A DNA stretch of 64,000 nucleotides, from assembly GCA_000470535.1 (NCBI GenBank), contig CBRG010000097.1, positions 1 through 64,000 of the forward strand, in the 5' to 3' direction. The stretch is from Streptomyces sp. AW19M42 (lineage in GTDB: Bacteria > Actinomycetota > Actinomycetes > Streptomycetales > Streptomycetaceae). The position numbers were made by a program, and so were the translations under genes. Every line of letters starts with the position of its first letter. Position 1 is the stretch's first letter. This document shows, piece by piece, positions 8,445 to 16,470 of this stretch. The notes below the pieces were generated by a model. The model saw nothing but the letters and a program-made list of their open reading frames with translations. It was not told where the DNA came from and did no database searches.

Positions 8445-8987
8445 CTAGGACCCCAGGTGTTTCTCGTACCAGGCGACGTCCCAGTACCGGCCGAACTTCC
8501 GGCCGACCTCCGCGTACGTGCCGAGGTGCCGGAAGCCGAAGCGGTCGTGCAGCCGGACCGAGGCCTCGTTCGGCTGGGCGATGCCCGCGTACGCCCGGTG
8601 CAGATCCTCGCCTGCCAGCGCGTCGAAGAGCGCCGTGTAGAGGAGGGTGCCGATGCCGCGCCCGGTGGCGCCGGGCGCGCAGTACGCGCTCACCTCGACG
8701 GAGGTGGAGTACGCCGCCTTGGGGCGGAAGGCGCTGCTGGTGGCGTACCCCAGGATCCGGGGAGCCCCCGAAGCGTCGACATTACGGACATCCTGAGCAA
8801 CCAGGAGCCGGTGCGGGCCGTCTACAGGGTGGGAGCGCAACCAGGGCAGACGTTGGCCCGGAGTGAAGGGAGCCGTGTCGAATGTGAGGGCGGTCTCACG
8901 CACGTAATGGTTGTAGATATCGGTGAGGGCCTCCAGATCACCCTCGATACCCGGCCTGACCTGCGCCTCCGTGCCTATCTGTGTCAT
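8445..8987 (-). CDS. GNAT acetyltransferase, phosphinothricin-acetyltransferase-like
   Basis: A 180-residue GNAT enzyme. The N-terminal IYNHYVRETALTFDTAPFT segment and the acetyl-CoA loop (CAPGATGRGIGTLLYTALFD, Q/RxxGxG/A type) are characteristic of the PAT/Bar subgroup that N-acetylates phosphinothricin or methionine sulfone. The closing DVAWYEKHL segment is also typical. The start is ATG 8987. Its promoter lies in the 147-bp region shared with divergent hrdD. Substrate specificity is not predictable here. Confidence 0.85.
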   Translation of the reverse strand: MTQIGTEAQVRPGIEGDLEALTDIYNHYVRETALTFDTAPFTPGQRLPWLRSHPVDGPHRLLVAQDVRNVDASGAPRILGYATSSAFRPKAAYSTSVEVSAYCAPGATGRGIGTLLYTALFDALAGEDLHRAYAGIAQPNEASVRLHDRFGFRHLGTYAEVGRKFGRYWDVAWYEKHLGS

Positions 8988-9047
8988 GTGCCCTCCCTTG
9001 GTGGCGCGACAGGGTACTGCATGAGCGGGAAAATGAATGCCAGGCGT

Positions 9048-9074
9048 GGGAATTCTGTCCGGATTCCAGTCGTT
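9048..9074 (+). promoter_or_regulatory. SigR-type promoter of hrdD (GGGAAT-N18-GTT)
   Basis: GGGAAT (9048-9053) and GTT (9072-9074) are separated by exactly 18 nt, matching the S. coelicolor SigR consensus GGGAAT-N18-GTT. The -10 lies 61 bp upstream of the hrdD start. In S. coelicolor, hrdD is a known target of the thiol-stress sigma factor SigR (and of SigE), so the site both supports the gene call and predicts oxidative induction. Confidence 0.8.
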
Positions 9075-9134
9075 GTTTCCATCGGAAGCTGGGCACCCGA
9101 AAGGGTGTCGCTACCTACTCAGCAAGGAGCACGC

Positions 9135-10133
9135 ATGGCAACCCGTGCCGTCGCCCGACGTTCGTCCTCCACCCGCGGGACCAACCGGGCAAGCAGTGTT
9201 CGCGCCGTGGGCGGGGAAATCGCCGATCGCGACCTGGTCGGCATGTATCTGGACGAGATCGCGCGCACGCCGCTGCTCGATGCCGCCAAGGAGGTCGAGC
9301 TGTCGCAGACCGTCGAGGCAGGCGTTTTCGCGCAGCGGATCCTGGACGGTGTGGTGGAGAGCGATGCCGGTGGGGCCTCGCGCGAGGAGCTGGAGGCGCT
9401 GGTCGCCGACGGAGAGCGCGCCAAGGACGTATTCATCAGGTCCAACCTCCGACTCGTGGTCGCCGTCGCCCGCCGGTATCCGCGGGCCGGGCTTCCCCTG
9501 CTCGACCTGATCCAGGAGGGCAACGCGGGCCTGGTGCGGGCGGTGGAGAAGTTCGACTACGCCAAGGGCTTCAAGTTCTCCACGTATGCGACGTGGTGGA
9601 TCAGGCAGGCCATCACCCGCTCGATAGCCGACCAGTCGCGCACGATCCGGCTCCCCGTCCACCTGGTGGAGGAGCTCGGCCGGATCCGCCGGGTGCAGCG
9701 CGAGTTCAACCGCGAGCACGGGCGCGACCCGGAGCACGCGGAGATCGCCGCCGAGCTGGACTCCACGACATCGCGCGTCGGTGACGTGCTGGACTGGGCC
9801 CGTGACCCGGTCAGCCTGAACATGTCGGTGGACGACGACGGCGACACGCAGTTCGGAGACCTCCTGGAGGACACCTCGGCGGTGTCCCCCGAGCAGTCGG
9901 TGATGACACTGCTGCGCAGCGAGGAGCTGGAGGAGCTGATCGGCAGGCTCGACAACCGCACCGCCTCCATCATCCGGATGCGGTACGGAATCGAGGACGG
10001 CCGTGAGCGGACGCTGACCGAGGTGGGCAAGCAGCACGGGCTGACCCGGGAGCGAATCCGCCAGATCGAGAAGCACGCGCTGCTCGAACTGAAGCGAATG
10101 GCTCACGACACGGGCTTTGACGCTGCGGCGTGA
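9135..10133 (+). CDS. hrdD: RNA polymerase principal-like sigma factor HrdD
   Basis: Group 2 sigma-70 factor of 332 residues, the length of S. coelicolor HrdD. Region 1.2 (DLVGMYLDEIARTPLL) begins near residue 37; region 2 includes FIRSNLRLVVAVARRY, LIQEGNAGLVRAVEKFDY and the -10 recognition segment FSTYATWWIRQAI. Region 4.2 ends with the helix-turn-helix GLTRERIRQIEKHALLELK. The long acidic region 1.1 of HrdB is missing. HrdD is non-essential in S. coelicolor and is expressed under SigR/SigE control; the SigR-type promoter upstream agrees. ATG 9135 follows AAGGAGCAC. A strong hairpin terminator follows the stop. Confidence 0.93.
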   Translation: MATRAVARRSSSTRGTNRASSVRAVGGEIADRDLVGMYLDEIARTPLLDAAKEVELSQTVEAGVFAQRILDGVVESDAGGASREELEALVADGERAKDVFIRSNLRLVVAVARRYPRAGLPLLDLIQEGNAGLVRAVEKFDYAKGFKFSTYATWWIRQAITRSIADQSRTIRLPVHLVEELGRIRRVQREFNREHGRDPEHAEIAAELDSTTSRVGDVLDWARDPVSLNMSVDDDGDTQFGDLLEDTSAVSPEQSVMTLLRSEELEELIGRLDNRTASIIRMRYGIEDGRERTLTEVGKQHGLTRERIRQIEKHALLELKRMAHDTGFDAAA

Positions 10134-10186
10134 GCCGAAGTCCAGTAACCTCCGAATTGGGCCACTTCATATCGGCCCCCTGAGCT

Positions 10187-10223
10187 GAGTCCCGGCGCCC
10201 ACCCCCCCCTGGCGCCGGGGCTC
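10187..10223. terminator. Hairpin terminator after hrdD
   Basis: CCCGGCGCC (10191-10199) pairs with GGCGCCGGG (10211-10219) around an 11-nt C-rich loop; GAG/CTC extends the stem to about 13 bp including one G-T pair. It lies 54 bp after hrdD and before the convergent WYL-regulator stop. Confidence 0.75.
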
Positions 10224-10238
10224 ATCCCTTTTCCGGGC

Positions 10239-11243
10239 TCATCCTCCCTGTACGCCTGACTGCGCGGCCGATGGCTCGGCCGACTGCACTGCCGCGCGGG
10301 TGAGCCGGCCGCCCAGGTCGTTCAGATACGCCACCAGCTGCGGTGGCCCGTGCGCGGTGAATTCGCAGTCGACCAGCGCCAGCCGCACCGCGACCCACTC
10401 CAGCGAGCCCGACAGCGCCGCGCGCAGCCGGCAGCTGTGCTCACCGGTCGGCTCCAGCGGGCCGACCGACGCGGGCAACCGCGAGGTGACGAACTCCGCC
10501 GGAGCCGCGAAGCTCACGTCGATCGCCAGCTCCGGCTTGATACGCGCCATGGAGCTGCTCAGGAACTCCGCCGCGTCGCCCGTGGGCAGCTCCCGGGGCG
10601 TGAAGCGGGACCCCGTCGGATACGGAGCACTCACCCGGTCGACCCGGAAGGTGCGCCAGGCCTCCCGCTCCAGGTCGTACGCGACCAGATACCACCGCCA
10701 CCCGGTGCTGACCAGGCGATACGGCTCGACCTGCCGCCGCGTCTCGGCGCCGTCGCCCGCCCGGTAGGCGAACCGCAGCCGCTCCCGTCCGGTGACCGCG
10801 GACGCCATCACGGTCAGCGTCTGCGGGTCGATCGTCGCCCCGTCCCCGCGGGTCAGCGGCACCGTCGCGTTCTGGAGGACGGAGACCCGGCGGCGCAGCC
10901 GCGAGGGCAGCACCTGCTCCAGCTTGGCCAGCGCCCGGACGGAGGCCTCGTCGACGCCCTCGATGGCGTGACCGGCCCCGGCCCGCAGCCCCACCGCGAT
11001 GGCCACCGCCTCCTCGTCGTCCAGCAGCAGTGGCGGCATGGCGGTGCCCGCCACCAGCCGGTAGCCGCCGATCGCACCGCGCGACGCCTCCACTGGGTAT
11101 CCCAGGTCGCGGAGGCGGTCGATGTCCCTCCGGATGGTGCGCGGGCTGACGTCGAGGCGGTCCGCGAGTTCACTGCCCGGCCACTCGCGCGGCGTCTGGA
11201 GCAGTGACAGCAGATTCAGCAGTCGTGCCGGGGTGTCGGTCAT
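10239..11243 (-). CDS. YafY-type WYL-domain transcriptional regulator
   Basis: A 334-residue regulator: HTH_11 winged helix at residues 1-60 (ELADRLDVSPRTIRRDIDRLRDLGYPVEA), followed by a WYL domain at about 115-200 (RFAYRAGDG...VEPYRLV...WYLVAYDLE...FRVDRVS) and a WCX-like C-terminus. WYL domains sense nucleotides or other small ligands. ATG 11243 is preferred; an upstream in-frame extension would run into the promoter of the divergent exporter gene. The 62-bp divergent spacing with a DHA2 exporter suggests it controls that transporter. Confidence 0.85.
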   Translation of the reverse strand: MTDTPARLLNLLSLLQTPREWPGSELADRLDVSPRTIRRDIDRLRDLGYPVEASRGAIGGYRLVAGTAMPPLLLDDEEAVAIAVGLRAGAGHAIEGVDEASVRALAKLEQVLPSRLRRRVSVLQNATVPLTRGDGATIDPQTLTVMASAVTGRERLRFAYRAGDGAETRRQVEPYRLVSTGWRWYLVAYDLEREAWRTFRVDRVSAPYPTGSRFTPRELPTGDAAEFLSSSMARIKPELAIDVSFAAPAEFVTSRLPASVGPLEPTGEHSCRLRAALSGSLEWVAVRLALVDCEFTAHGPPQLVAYLNDLGGRLTRAAVQSAEPSAAQSGVQGG

Positions 11244-11305
11244 GTCACCCAGGATGCCCAGCCATTGGGTCACGAGCTGACCTAATGGGCCTTTAACTTC
11301 TTCAT

Positions 11306-12877
11306 ATGACTTCTTCCGCACCCCAGCCGCCTGGGACAGCCGCCGCGGTGTCCCCGGACGCCTCGGACCGCCGCCGGTGGTTCGCGCTGGCCATCGTGAT
11401 GACCGCGGCCTTTATGGACCTGGTCGACGTCACGATCGTCAACATCGCCATCCCGAGCATCAAGCGTGACACCGGTGCCTCGTTCAGCTCGATCCAGTGG
11501 ATCACCGCCGGATACGCCCTGGCGTTCGCCGCCGGACTGATCACCGGCGGCCGGCTCGGTGACATCTACGGCCGCAAGCGGCTGTTCCTCATCGGGATCG
11601 GCGGCTTCACCGTGGCCTCCGCGCTGTGCGGCTTCGCCGCCAACCCGGAGATGCTGGTCGCCTCCCGCATCCTCCAGGGCGGCACGGCCGCGCTGATGGT
11701 CCCGCAGGTGCTGTCGATCGTGCACGCCACCTTCCCGGCGCACGAGCGCGGCAAGGTCTTCGGCCTCTTCGGTGCGATCGTCGGCCTTGGCGCCGTGTCC
11801 GGGCCGCTGCTGGGCGCGCTGCTCACCGAGTGGAACATCGCCGGTCTCGAATGGCGTCCGATCTTCCTGATCAACCTGCCGGTCGGCATCGTGGGACTGA
11901 TTCTGGGCCGCAAGTTCATCACCGAGTCCAAGGCGCCGAAGGCGCTGCGCCTCGACCTGATCGGCGTGGTGCTGGTGACGGCGGGGATGCTCATGCTGAT
12001 CTACCCGCTGACCCGTGGCGAGGAGCTGGACTGGCCGCTCTGGGGCTACCTGTCGATGGCAGGCAGCCTCGTGGTGTTCCTGGTCCTGGTGCTCTTCGAG
12101 CAGCGGAAGGCGCGCCGGGACGGTTCGCCGCTGGTCGAGCTGTCGCTGTTCCGGGTCAAGAGCTTCGCCGCCGGCATCGCCGTGCAGCTGACCTTCGGTG
12201 TCGGCCTCGGCATCTTCTTCCTGGTCTGGACGCTCTACATGCAGGAGGGGCTCGGCTGGAGCGCGCTGCGGGCCGGTACGACCGGTATCCCGTTCTCGGT
12301 CGCCGTCTCGGTCGCCGCCGGGATATCCGTACAGAAGCTGGTGCCGCGCTTCGGGCGCAAGGTCCTCCAGGCGGGGGCGCTGCTGATGGTCGCCGGTCTG
12401 CTGCTCTACATCTGGGAGTCCGACCGCTACGGCATGGGGATCACGTCCTGGCAGATGGCGTTGCCGCTGGTGGTGATGGGGCTCGGGATGGGCCTGATCG
12501 TCGCCCCGCTGGCCGACGCGGTGCTGTCCGAGGTGCCCAAGGAGCACTCCGGCTCCGCCTCCGGGCTGTTCAACACCGTGCAGCAGATGGGCAACGCGCT
12601 GGGGCTCGCGCTCGTGTCGGTGGTCTTCTTCGGAGCGATCGGTGACCGGCTCGCGCCCGCGCAGGTGGGCCCGGCGTTCGCTGACGCCTTCGAGCACTCG
12701 CTGTGGTGGGTGGCCGGTGTGCTCGCGGCCATCTTCCTGCTGATGTTCGCGCTCCCGGCCCGGCCGAAGCAGCACGTGGAGGGCGGCGGCGAGGCGGCCG
12801 ACGGTGTCGCCGAGGAGCCCGCCAGCGGGGAGCCTGCTGGTGGGGAACCTGCCACTGAGTCCGTGCTCACGCACTGA
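11306..12877 (+). CDS. DHA2-family MFS drug exporter
   Basis: A 523-residue 14-span MFS antiporter. DHA2 motif LVDVTIVNIAIPSI is in span 1 and motif A (GGRLGDIYGRKRLF) follows span 2. The C-terminal tail has a short degenerate repeat (PASGEPAGGEPA). The family members closest in feel export toxic compounds. It is divergent from a WYL regulator, its likely controller, and paralogous to the exporter at 4187 (same family and length, clearly different sequence). A hairpin terminator follows at 12929. Confidence 0.9.
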   Translation: MTSSAPQPPGTAAAVSPDASDRRRWFALAIVMTAAFMDLVDVTIVNIAIPSIKRDTGASFSSIQWITAGYALAFAAGLITGGRLGDIYGRKRLFLIGIGGFTVASALCGFAANPEMLVASRILQGGTAALMVPQVLSIVHATFPAHERGKVFGLFGAIVGLGAVSGPLLGALLTEWNIAGLEWRPIFLINLPVGIVGLILGRKFITESKAPKALRLDLIGVVLVTAGMLMLIYPLTRGEELDWPLWGYLSMAGSLVVFLVLVLFEQRKARRDGSPLVELSLFRVKSFAAGIAVQLTFGVGLGIFFLVWTLYMQEGLGWSALRAGTTGIPFSVAVSVAAGISVQKLVPRFGRKVLQAGALLMVAGLLLYIWESDRYGMGITSWQMALPLVVMGLGMGLIVAPLADAVLSEVPKEHSGSASGLFNTVQQMGNALGLALVSVVFFGAIGDRLAPAQVGPAFADAFEHSLWWVAGVLAAIFLLMFALPARPKQHVEGGGEAADGVAEEPASGEPAGGEPATESVLTH

Positions 12878-12928
12878 GCGGACGAGGGCGCGGCGTAGAG
12901 CGGTTGGGGGACGCGGCGTAGAGCGGAT

Positions 12929-12956
12929 GGGGGGCGCGGCTTTCGTCGCGTCCCCC
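12929..12956. terminator. Hairpin terminator between convergent genes
   Basis: GGGGGGCGCGGC (12929-12940) pairs with GTCGCGTCCCCC (12945-12956), 12 bp with two G-T pairs and a TTTC loop. The upstream GACGCGGCGTAGAGCGG element is duplicated (about 12889 and 12910). It lies between the convergent exporter and DUF6227-like genes. Confidence 0.7.
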
Positions 12957-13026
12957 TGCCGTGCCGTGCGTGCCATGGGTGCCGTGTCGTGCCGTGCGTG
13001 TCGTGCTGTGCCGGCCCCGTGTGCGG

Positions 13027-13797
13027 TCAGCAGATGCGCGTACGGCTCTCCATCGCGCCGCGCGCCGTCTCCTCGTCGCCGTACACCTCGCACATGTGGC
13101 GGCCGTCGGGAGTCGCCGTGTGCTCGACCTCCCACAGGCTCGTCTCGCTGCCGTCCAGGAGCAGGAAGGCGTGCTCGTACAGCGTGAAGCCCGCGTCCCG
13201 CCCGTCCACCTGGCACTGGCGGCCGAAGACCTGCGTGATGTGGTGGGCGAAGGCGGCCCGCAGCAGGTGGGCGGTCTCCTCGCCGGGGGCGTCCCCGTTC
13301 TCCGCGCGGCGCAGCACGCGGCGGGCGTGGTCCGCGGAGTTGTCCGGGGCGTACATGCGGGGGAGCGGGGCCGGGGGCGCCGCCATCAGGGCCGTGAGGA
13401 TCTCCAGATCGCCCTGGGGCCCCTCGTCCCCGAAGACCGGGGCGTCGCGGAAGCCACCGGCGAGCCGGGCCGCGGCGACGTGCACGTCGGTCTCGTCGTC
13501 GTACAACTCGTGCTGCCGGTCGCCGGGCTGCAAGCCGCAGCGGGGGCCCTCGGGGTCCCGCTGACCGCAGTGCACCAGCTCCCAGAGCGTCAACGGACTG
13601 CCGTCGGACAGCAGGTACGTATGCCGGTACGTCTCGCGGTGCAGCGTCGAGCTGTGGTGCGAGGAGTGCAGGGAACTGCTGTGGGCGAGGGCCGAACCGA
13701 GCCGCTCGACCGTACTGTCGGGCAGGTCGAACGAGTTGAGAGCCCGTCGCAGGAGTCGTTCGAGGTGCTGCTCGGTTGTCTCGTACGGATCGCTCAA
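13027..13797 (-). CDS. Streptomyces-conserved protein, probably DUF6227 family
   Basis: A 256-residue soluble protein conserved in Streptomyces; I assign it to DUF6227 from memory of the N-terminus (MSDPYETTEQHLERLLRRAL) and internal repeats. Two halves each contain a related segment: HTYLLSDGSPLTLWELVH near residue 70 and HAFLLLDGSETSLWEVEH near residue 220, each followed by a YDDE/YGDEE acidic turn, indicating an internal duplication. The start is TTG 13797 with GGAGAAG about 6 nt upstream. No catalytic motif, signal peptide or membrane span is visible. Function unknown. Confidence 0.75.
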   Translation of the reverse strand: MSDPYETTEQHLERLLRRALNSFDLPDSTVERLGSALAHSSSLHSSHHSSTLHRETYRHTYLLSDGSPLTLWELVHCGQRDPEGPRCGLQPGDRQHELYDDETDVHVAAARLAGGFRDAPVFGDEGPQGDLEILTALMAAPPAPLPRMYAPDNSADHARRVLRRAENGDAPGEETAHLLRAAFAHHITQVFGRQCQVDGRDAGFTLYEHAFLLLDGSETSLWEVEHTATPDGRHMCEVYGDEETARGAMESRTRIC

Positions 13798-13921
13798 GGT
13801 GCTTCTCCAGGCCGTCGCCGCGTGTTACCCGATGCGTGCTTAACGTAGTCCCTGGTTCTGACATCGTGACCGGGGTTCAGCAAAACGTACGACGCACGCA
13901 GAAGGTTCCCGGCGTTTTGCC

Positions 13922-15019
13922 CTAACTTCCTTGTGCGGAGCGCGAGTCGGCTGCTGGACCGCTGTCGTCCGCCGGCCGTCGCGGATGCGGCTGTGTGCCG
14001 TAGAGATCGCTGTACGAGAGATATGTGCCGCCGCCCTCGCTGCCGTTGACGCCCGTGGCCGCCCGCACGGCCTTCACGATGGCGCGGGTCAGGGTCTCCG
14101 CACCCGCTGCCAGCAGGTCGTTGAGCGCGATCGGGCTCGCCGGGTCGAGCGTCCGTCCGCCGGTGGCCAGCGCGAAAACGGTGTCCCCGTCGGTCAGTAG
14201 ATGTACGGGCCGGACGGCGCGCGCCAGCCCGTCGTGCGCGGCGCCCGCGAGCTTCTGAGCCTGTGCCCCGCTGAGGTCGGCGTCCGTGGCGACGACGGCG
14301 AGCGTGGTGTTGAGCGGGGGGCGCGCGTTCGCGTCGTGCGCCTGTGCCAGGCGCTGTTGCGCCGCGCGGTGGACCTCCGGCGCGGGTGCGACGGCCGGCT
14401 CGGCGGCTCCGTACTCCCCGTACAGCACCCCGGTACGGGGATCGAGGACCGAGCCCGCGGCGTTCACCACCGCCAGCGCGCCCACCGTGATCCCGGACGG
14501 CAGCAGCACGCTCGCCGTTCCCACCCCGCCCTTCAGCTGCCCGGCGACCGCGCCGGTACCCGCGCCGACGCACCCCTCGGCGACCGCCGCACCCAACTCC
14601 GTGCGCGCGGCGTCCTCCACGGCGGCCCGGCCGGTCGACGCGTCCGGACGGGCCCGCCAGTCACCGCCCCTGCCCAGGTCGAAGAGGCACGCCGCCGGGA
14701 CCACCGGAACGACCTGCGCCGGATCGGCACCGACCCGCACGCCCCGTCCCCGCTCCTCCAGCCAGGCCATCACCCCGGACGCCGCGTCGAGCCCGTACGC
14801 GCTGCCGCCGGTCAGGACCACGGCGTCTATGCGCTGCACCAGATTGCGCGGGTCGAGCGCGTCCGTCTCCCGGGTGCCGGGGCCGCCACCGCGCACATCG
14901 ACGGCAGCGACCGCACCGCCCTCAGGGGCGAGGACCACGGTGGTGCCGCTGAGCGCACCCTTGCCCGCGAGCGAGGCGTGCCCCACCCGAATCCCGGCAA
15001 CATCGGTCAGCGCGTCCAT
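13922..15019 (-). CDS. P1-family (DmpA/S58-type) peptidase
   Basis: A 365-residue protein of the DmpA/BapA (peptidase S58, P1) family, N-terminal-nucleophile aminopeptidases that self-cleave before a Ser/Thr. The family N-terminus DVAGIRVGHA and VLTGGSAYGLDAASGVMAWLEERG are clear; GVGTASVLLPSG in the middle matches the region of the autocleavage site, with Ser/Thr candidates present. ATG 15019 is chosen because GAGGAG lies just upstream; an open extension of 100 codons upstream is made of tandem-repeat DNA and is unlikely to be translated. Substrate is unknown; members act on D-Ala or beta-amino acid peptides. Confidence 0.82.
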   Translation of the reverse strand: MDALTDVAGIRVGHASLAGKGALSGTTVVLAPEGGAVAAVDVRGGGPGTRETDALDPRNLVQRIDAVVLTGGSAYGLDAASGVMAWLEERGRGVRVGADPAQVVPVVPAACLFDLGRGGDWRARPDASTGRAAVEDAARTELGAAVAEGCVGAGTGAVAGQLKGGVGTASVLLPSGITVGALAVVNAAGSVLDPRTGVLYGEYGAAEPAVAPAPEVHRAAQQRLAQAHDANARPPLNTTLAVVATDADLSGAQAQKLAGAAHDGLARAVRPVHLLTDGDTVFALATGGRTLDPASPIALNDLLAAGAETLTRAIVKAVRAATGVNGSEGGGTYLSYSDLYGTQPHPRRPADDSGPAADSRSAQGS

Positions 15020-15098
15020 CCGGTGCTCCTCGGGGTCGTGATCGGGGCGGGCGGTACGAGGCGAACCTACCCGCGCGAGCGGGAGGAGTGCAGGCGCC

Positions 15099-15213
15099 GG
15101 AGGAGCAAAGAGGCCGGAGAGGTGGAAGAGGCCGGAGGAGCAAAGAGGCCGCAGGGGTGGAAGAGGCCGGAGGGGTGGAAGAGGCCGGAGAAGCAAAGAA
15201 GCGGGAGGAGCGG
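15099..15213. repeat. Purine-rich minisatellite, 17-18 bp units
   Basis: About seven tandem units alternating GGAGGAGCAAAGAGGCC (17 bp) and GGAGGGGTGGAAGAGGCC (18 bp) fill this stretch upstream of the P1 peptidase. The purine bias on the plus strand is near total. The interval 15020-15387 contains no supported gene; it consists of this array, the next one, and the short leader of the membrane protein gene. Confidence 0.75.
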
Positions 15214-15214
15214 A

Positions 15215-15309
15215 GATCTGGGCCTTGGTCATCTGGGCATTGGACATCTGGACTTCTGAGCACCTGGAGGTCTGAGCACCTGGAGGTCTGGGCACCTGGG
15301 CGTCTGGAT
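15215..15309. repeat. Tandem 15/16-bp repeat array
   Basis: On the minus strand, units starting CAG recur every 16 bp (CAGGTGCTCAGACCTC; plus-strand copies at 15255, 15271 and 15287) and then every 15 bp (CAGATGTCCAATGCC, CAGATGACCAAGGCC). The core CAGATG with 15-bp period also occurs in a second array at 25171-25245, again upstream of a leftward gene. Confidence 0.7.
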
Positions 15310-15387
15310 GTCGCCCCACGGCGACGCGCTCACCCCGTAGAGCCGCAAAACAGGACTAAATTCCCCTTATGTCCCTACGGTGGCGAG

Positions 15388-16470
15388 GTGACCGAGCCAC
15401 CAGAGCCCTCTGCCGACAGGCCCGCCCGACTCGCGCCCACGGGCACCCGGTCCGCCACCACCCGCGCGACCGTGGCCGGCGTCATCGTCTCCCTCCTGCT
15501 CGTCATCGCGATCGTGCTCGGCAGCAGGCTTCTGGAGAACTTCGACTCGGCCCTCCTGCCCTACGCCGTGGCCACCGTCTTCCTCGCCTTCGGGGTGGCC
15601 TACCGCTACACGGTGTGGGTCTCCGCGCCCGGAGCCCGGCGGCTGTTCAAGAAGGGCTGGGGGAGCCTCTTCTCGGTGGCCAACTTCCGCAAGGCCCCCA
15701 CCGCCCTGCCGAAGATGATCGCCACCTACCTCGGCTTCCAGAAGTTCCTCGGCGCCCGATCCCACGCCCGCTGGGCCGCCCACCAGCTGATCTTCTGGGG
15801 CTGCATCCTGGCCTCCCTGATCACCTTCCCGCTGACCTGGGGCTGGTTCACCTTCACCTCCGGCAGCGGCTCGGGACCCGGCTACGAGATGCGGATCTGG
15901 GGATTCAAGATCATCGGATTCGACTCCCTGAACATCCTCGGCTGGCTGATGTTCCACGGCCTGGACATCGCCGCGGTTCTCGTCATCCCGGGCGCCTCCT
16001 ACTTCCTGTGGCGCCGGATGAAGGACCGGGGCGCCATCACGGGCCAGCGGTTCGCCTATGACCTGGTGCCGCTGATCGCGCTCATCGTCATCGCCGTCAC
16101 CGGCCTGCTGCTCACCTTCTCCTCGATCTTCCTGCACGGCGGCGGATACGAGTTCCTGGCGATCCTCCACATGGTTTCGGTGGTCTTCACCCTCATCTAC
16201 ATCCCGTTCGGGAAGTTCTTCCACATCGTCCAGCGGCCCGCTGCCGTCGGCATGCAGCTCTTCAAGTACGCCGGCCGGCAGGACCAGGAGGTCTTCAGCT
16301 GCCGCCGCTGCGAGGAGCCCATCGACACCGCCCCGTACGTCGAGAACCTCCGCGGCACCATGCGCGACCTCAGCCTCGACTTCGACGCGTGGGCCGAGTA
16401 CTGCCCGCGCTGCAAGCGGGTGCTGCGCGGCAGTGCCTATCTCTCCCAGGTGAAGAAGGGCTTCAAGTGA
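15388..16470 (+). CDS. Membrane protein of Mo-oxidoreductase operon (candidate quinol-oxidising subunit)
   Basis: A 360-residue protein with six predicted membrane spans (about 28-47, 57-79, 131-154, 184-207, 226-249, 254-279). Histidines at or near spans (His126, His132, His190, His250, His261, His279) could ligate haem b as in NarI/DsrM-type subunits. The cytosolic C-terminus carries Cys305-x2-Cys308 and Cys339-x2-Cys342, a zinc-ribbon or rubredoxin-like knuckle. GTG 15388 is chosen since the sequence upstream is repeat DNA. It overlaps the next gene by 4 nt. I infer it links the quinone pool to the molybdenum subunit; similar proteins may be mislabelled MFS transporters. Confidence 0.7.
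   Translation: MTEPPEPSADRPARLAPTGTRSATTRATVAGVIVSLLLVIAIVLGSRLLENFDSALLPYAVATVFLAFGVAYRYTVWVSAPGARRLFKKGWGSLFSVANFRKAPTALPKMIATYLGFQKFLGARSHARWAAHQLIFWGCILASLITFPLTWGWFTFTSGSGSGPGYEMRIWGFKIIGFDSLNILGWLMFHGLDIAAVLVIPGASYFLWRRMKDRGAITGQRFAYDLVPLIALIVIAVTGLLLTFSSIFLHGGGYEFLAILHMVSVVFTLIYIPFGKFFHIVQRPAAVGMQLFKYAGRQDQEVFSCRRCEEPIDTAPYVENLRGTMRDLSLDFDAWAEYCPRCKRVLRGSAYLSQVKKGFK

Noticed and set aside
15020..15319. 100-codon N-terminal extension of the P1 peptidase through the repeats
   Set aside because: The extension translates minisatellite DNA; ATG 15019 has a good ribosome site and matches the family start.
15388..16470. MFS transporter annotation for the membrane protein of the Mo operon
   Set aside because: Only six spans, no MFS motif A, and a Cys4 C-terminus with intramembrane-type histidines; operon context points to electron transfer.
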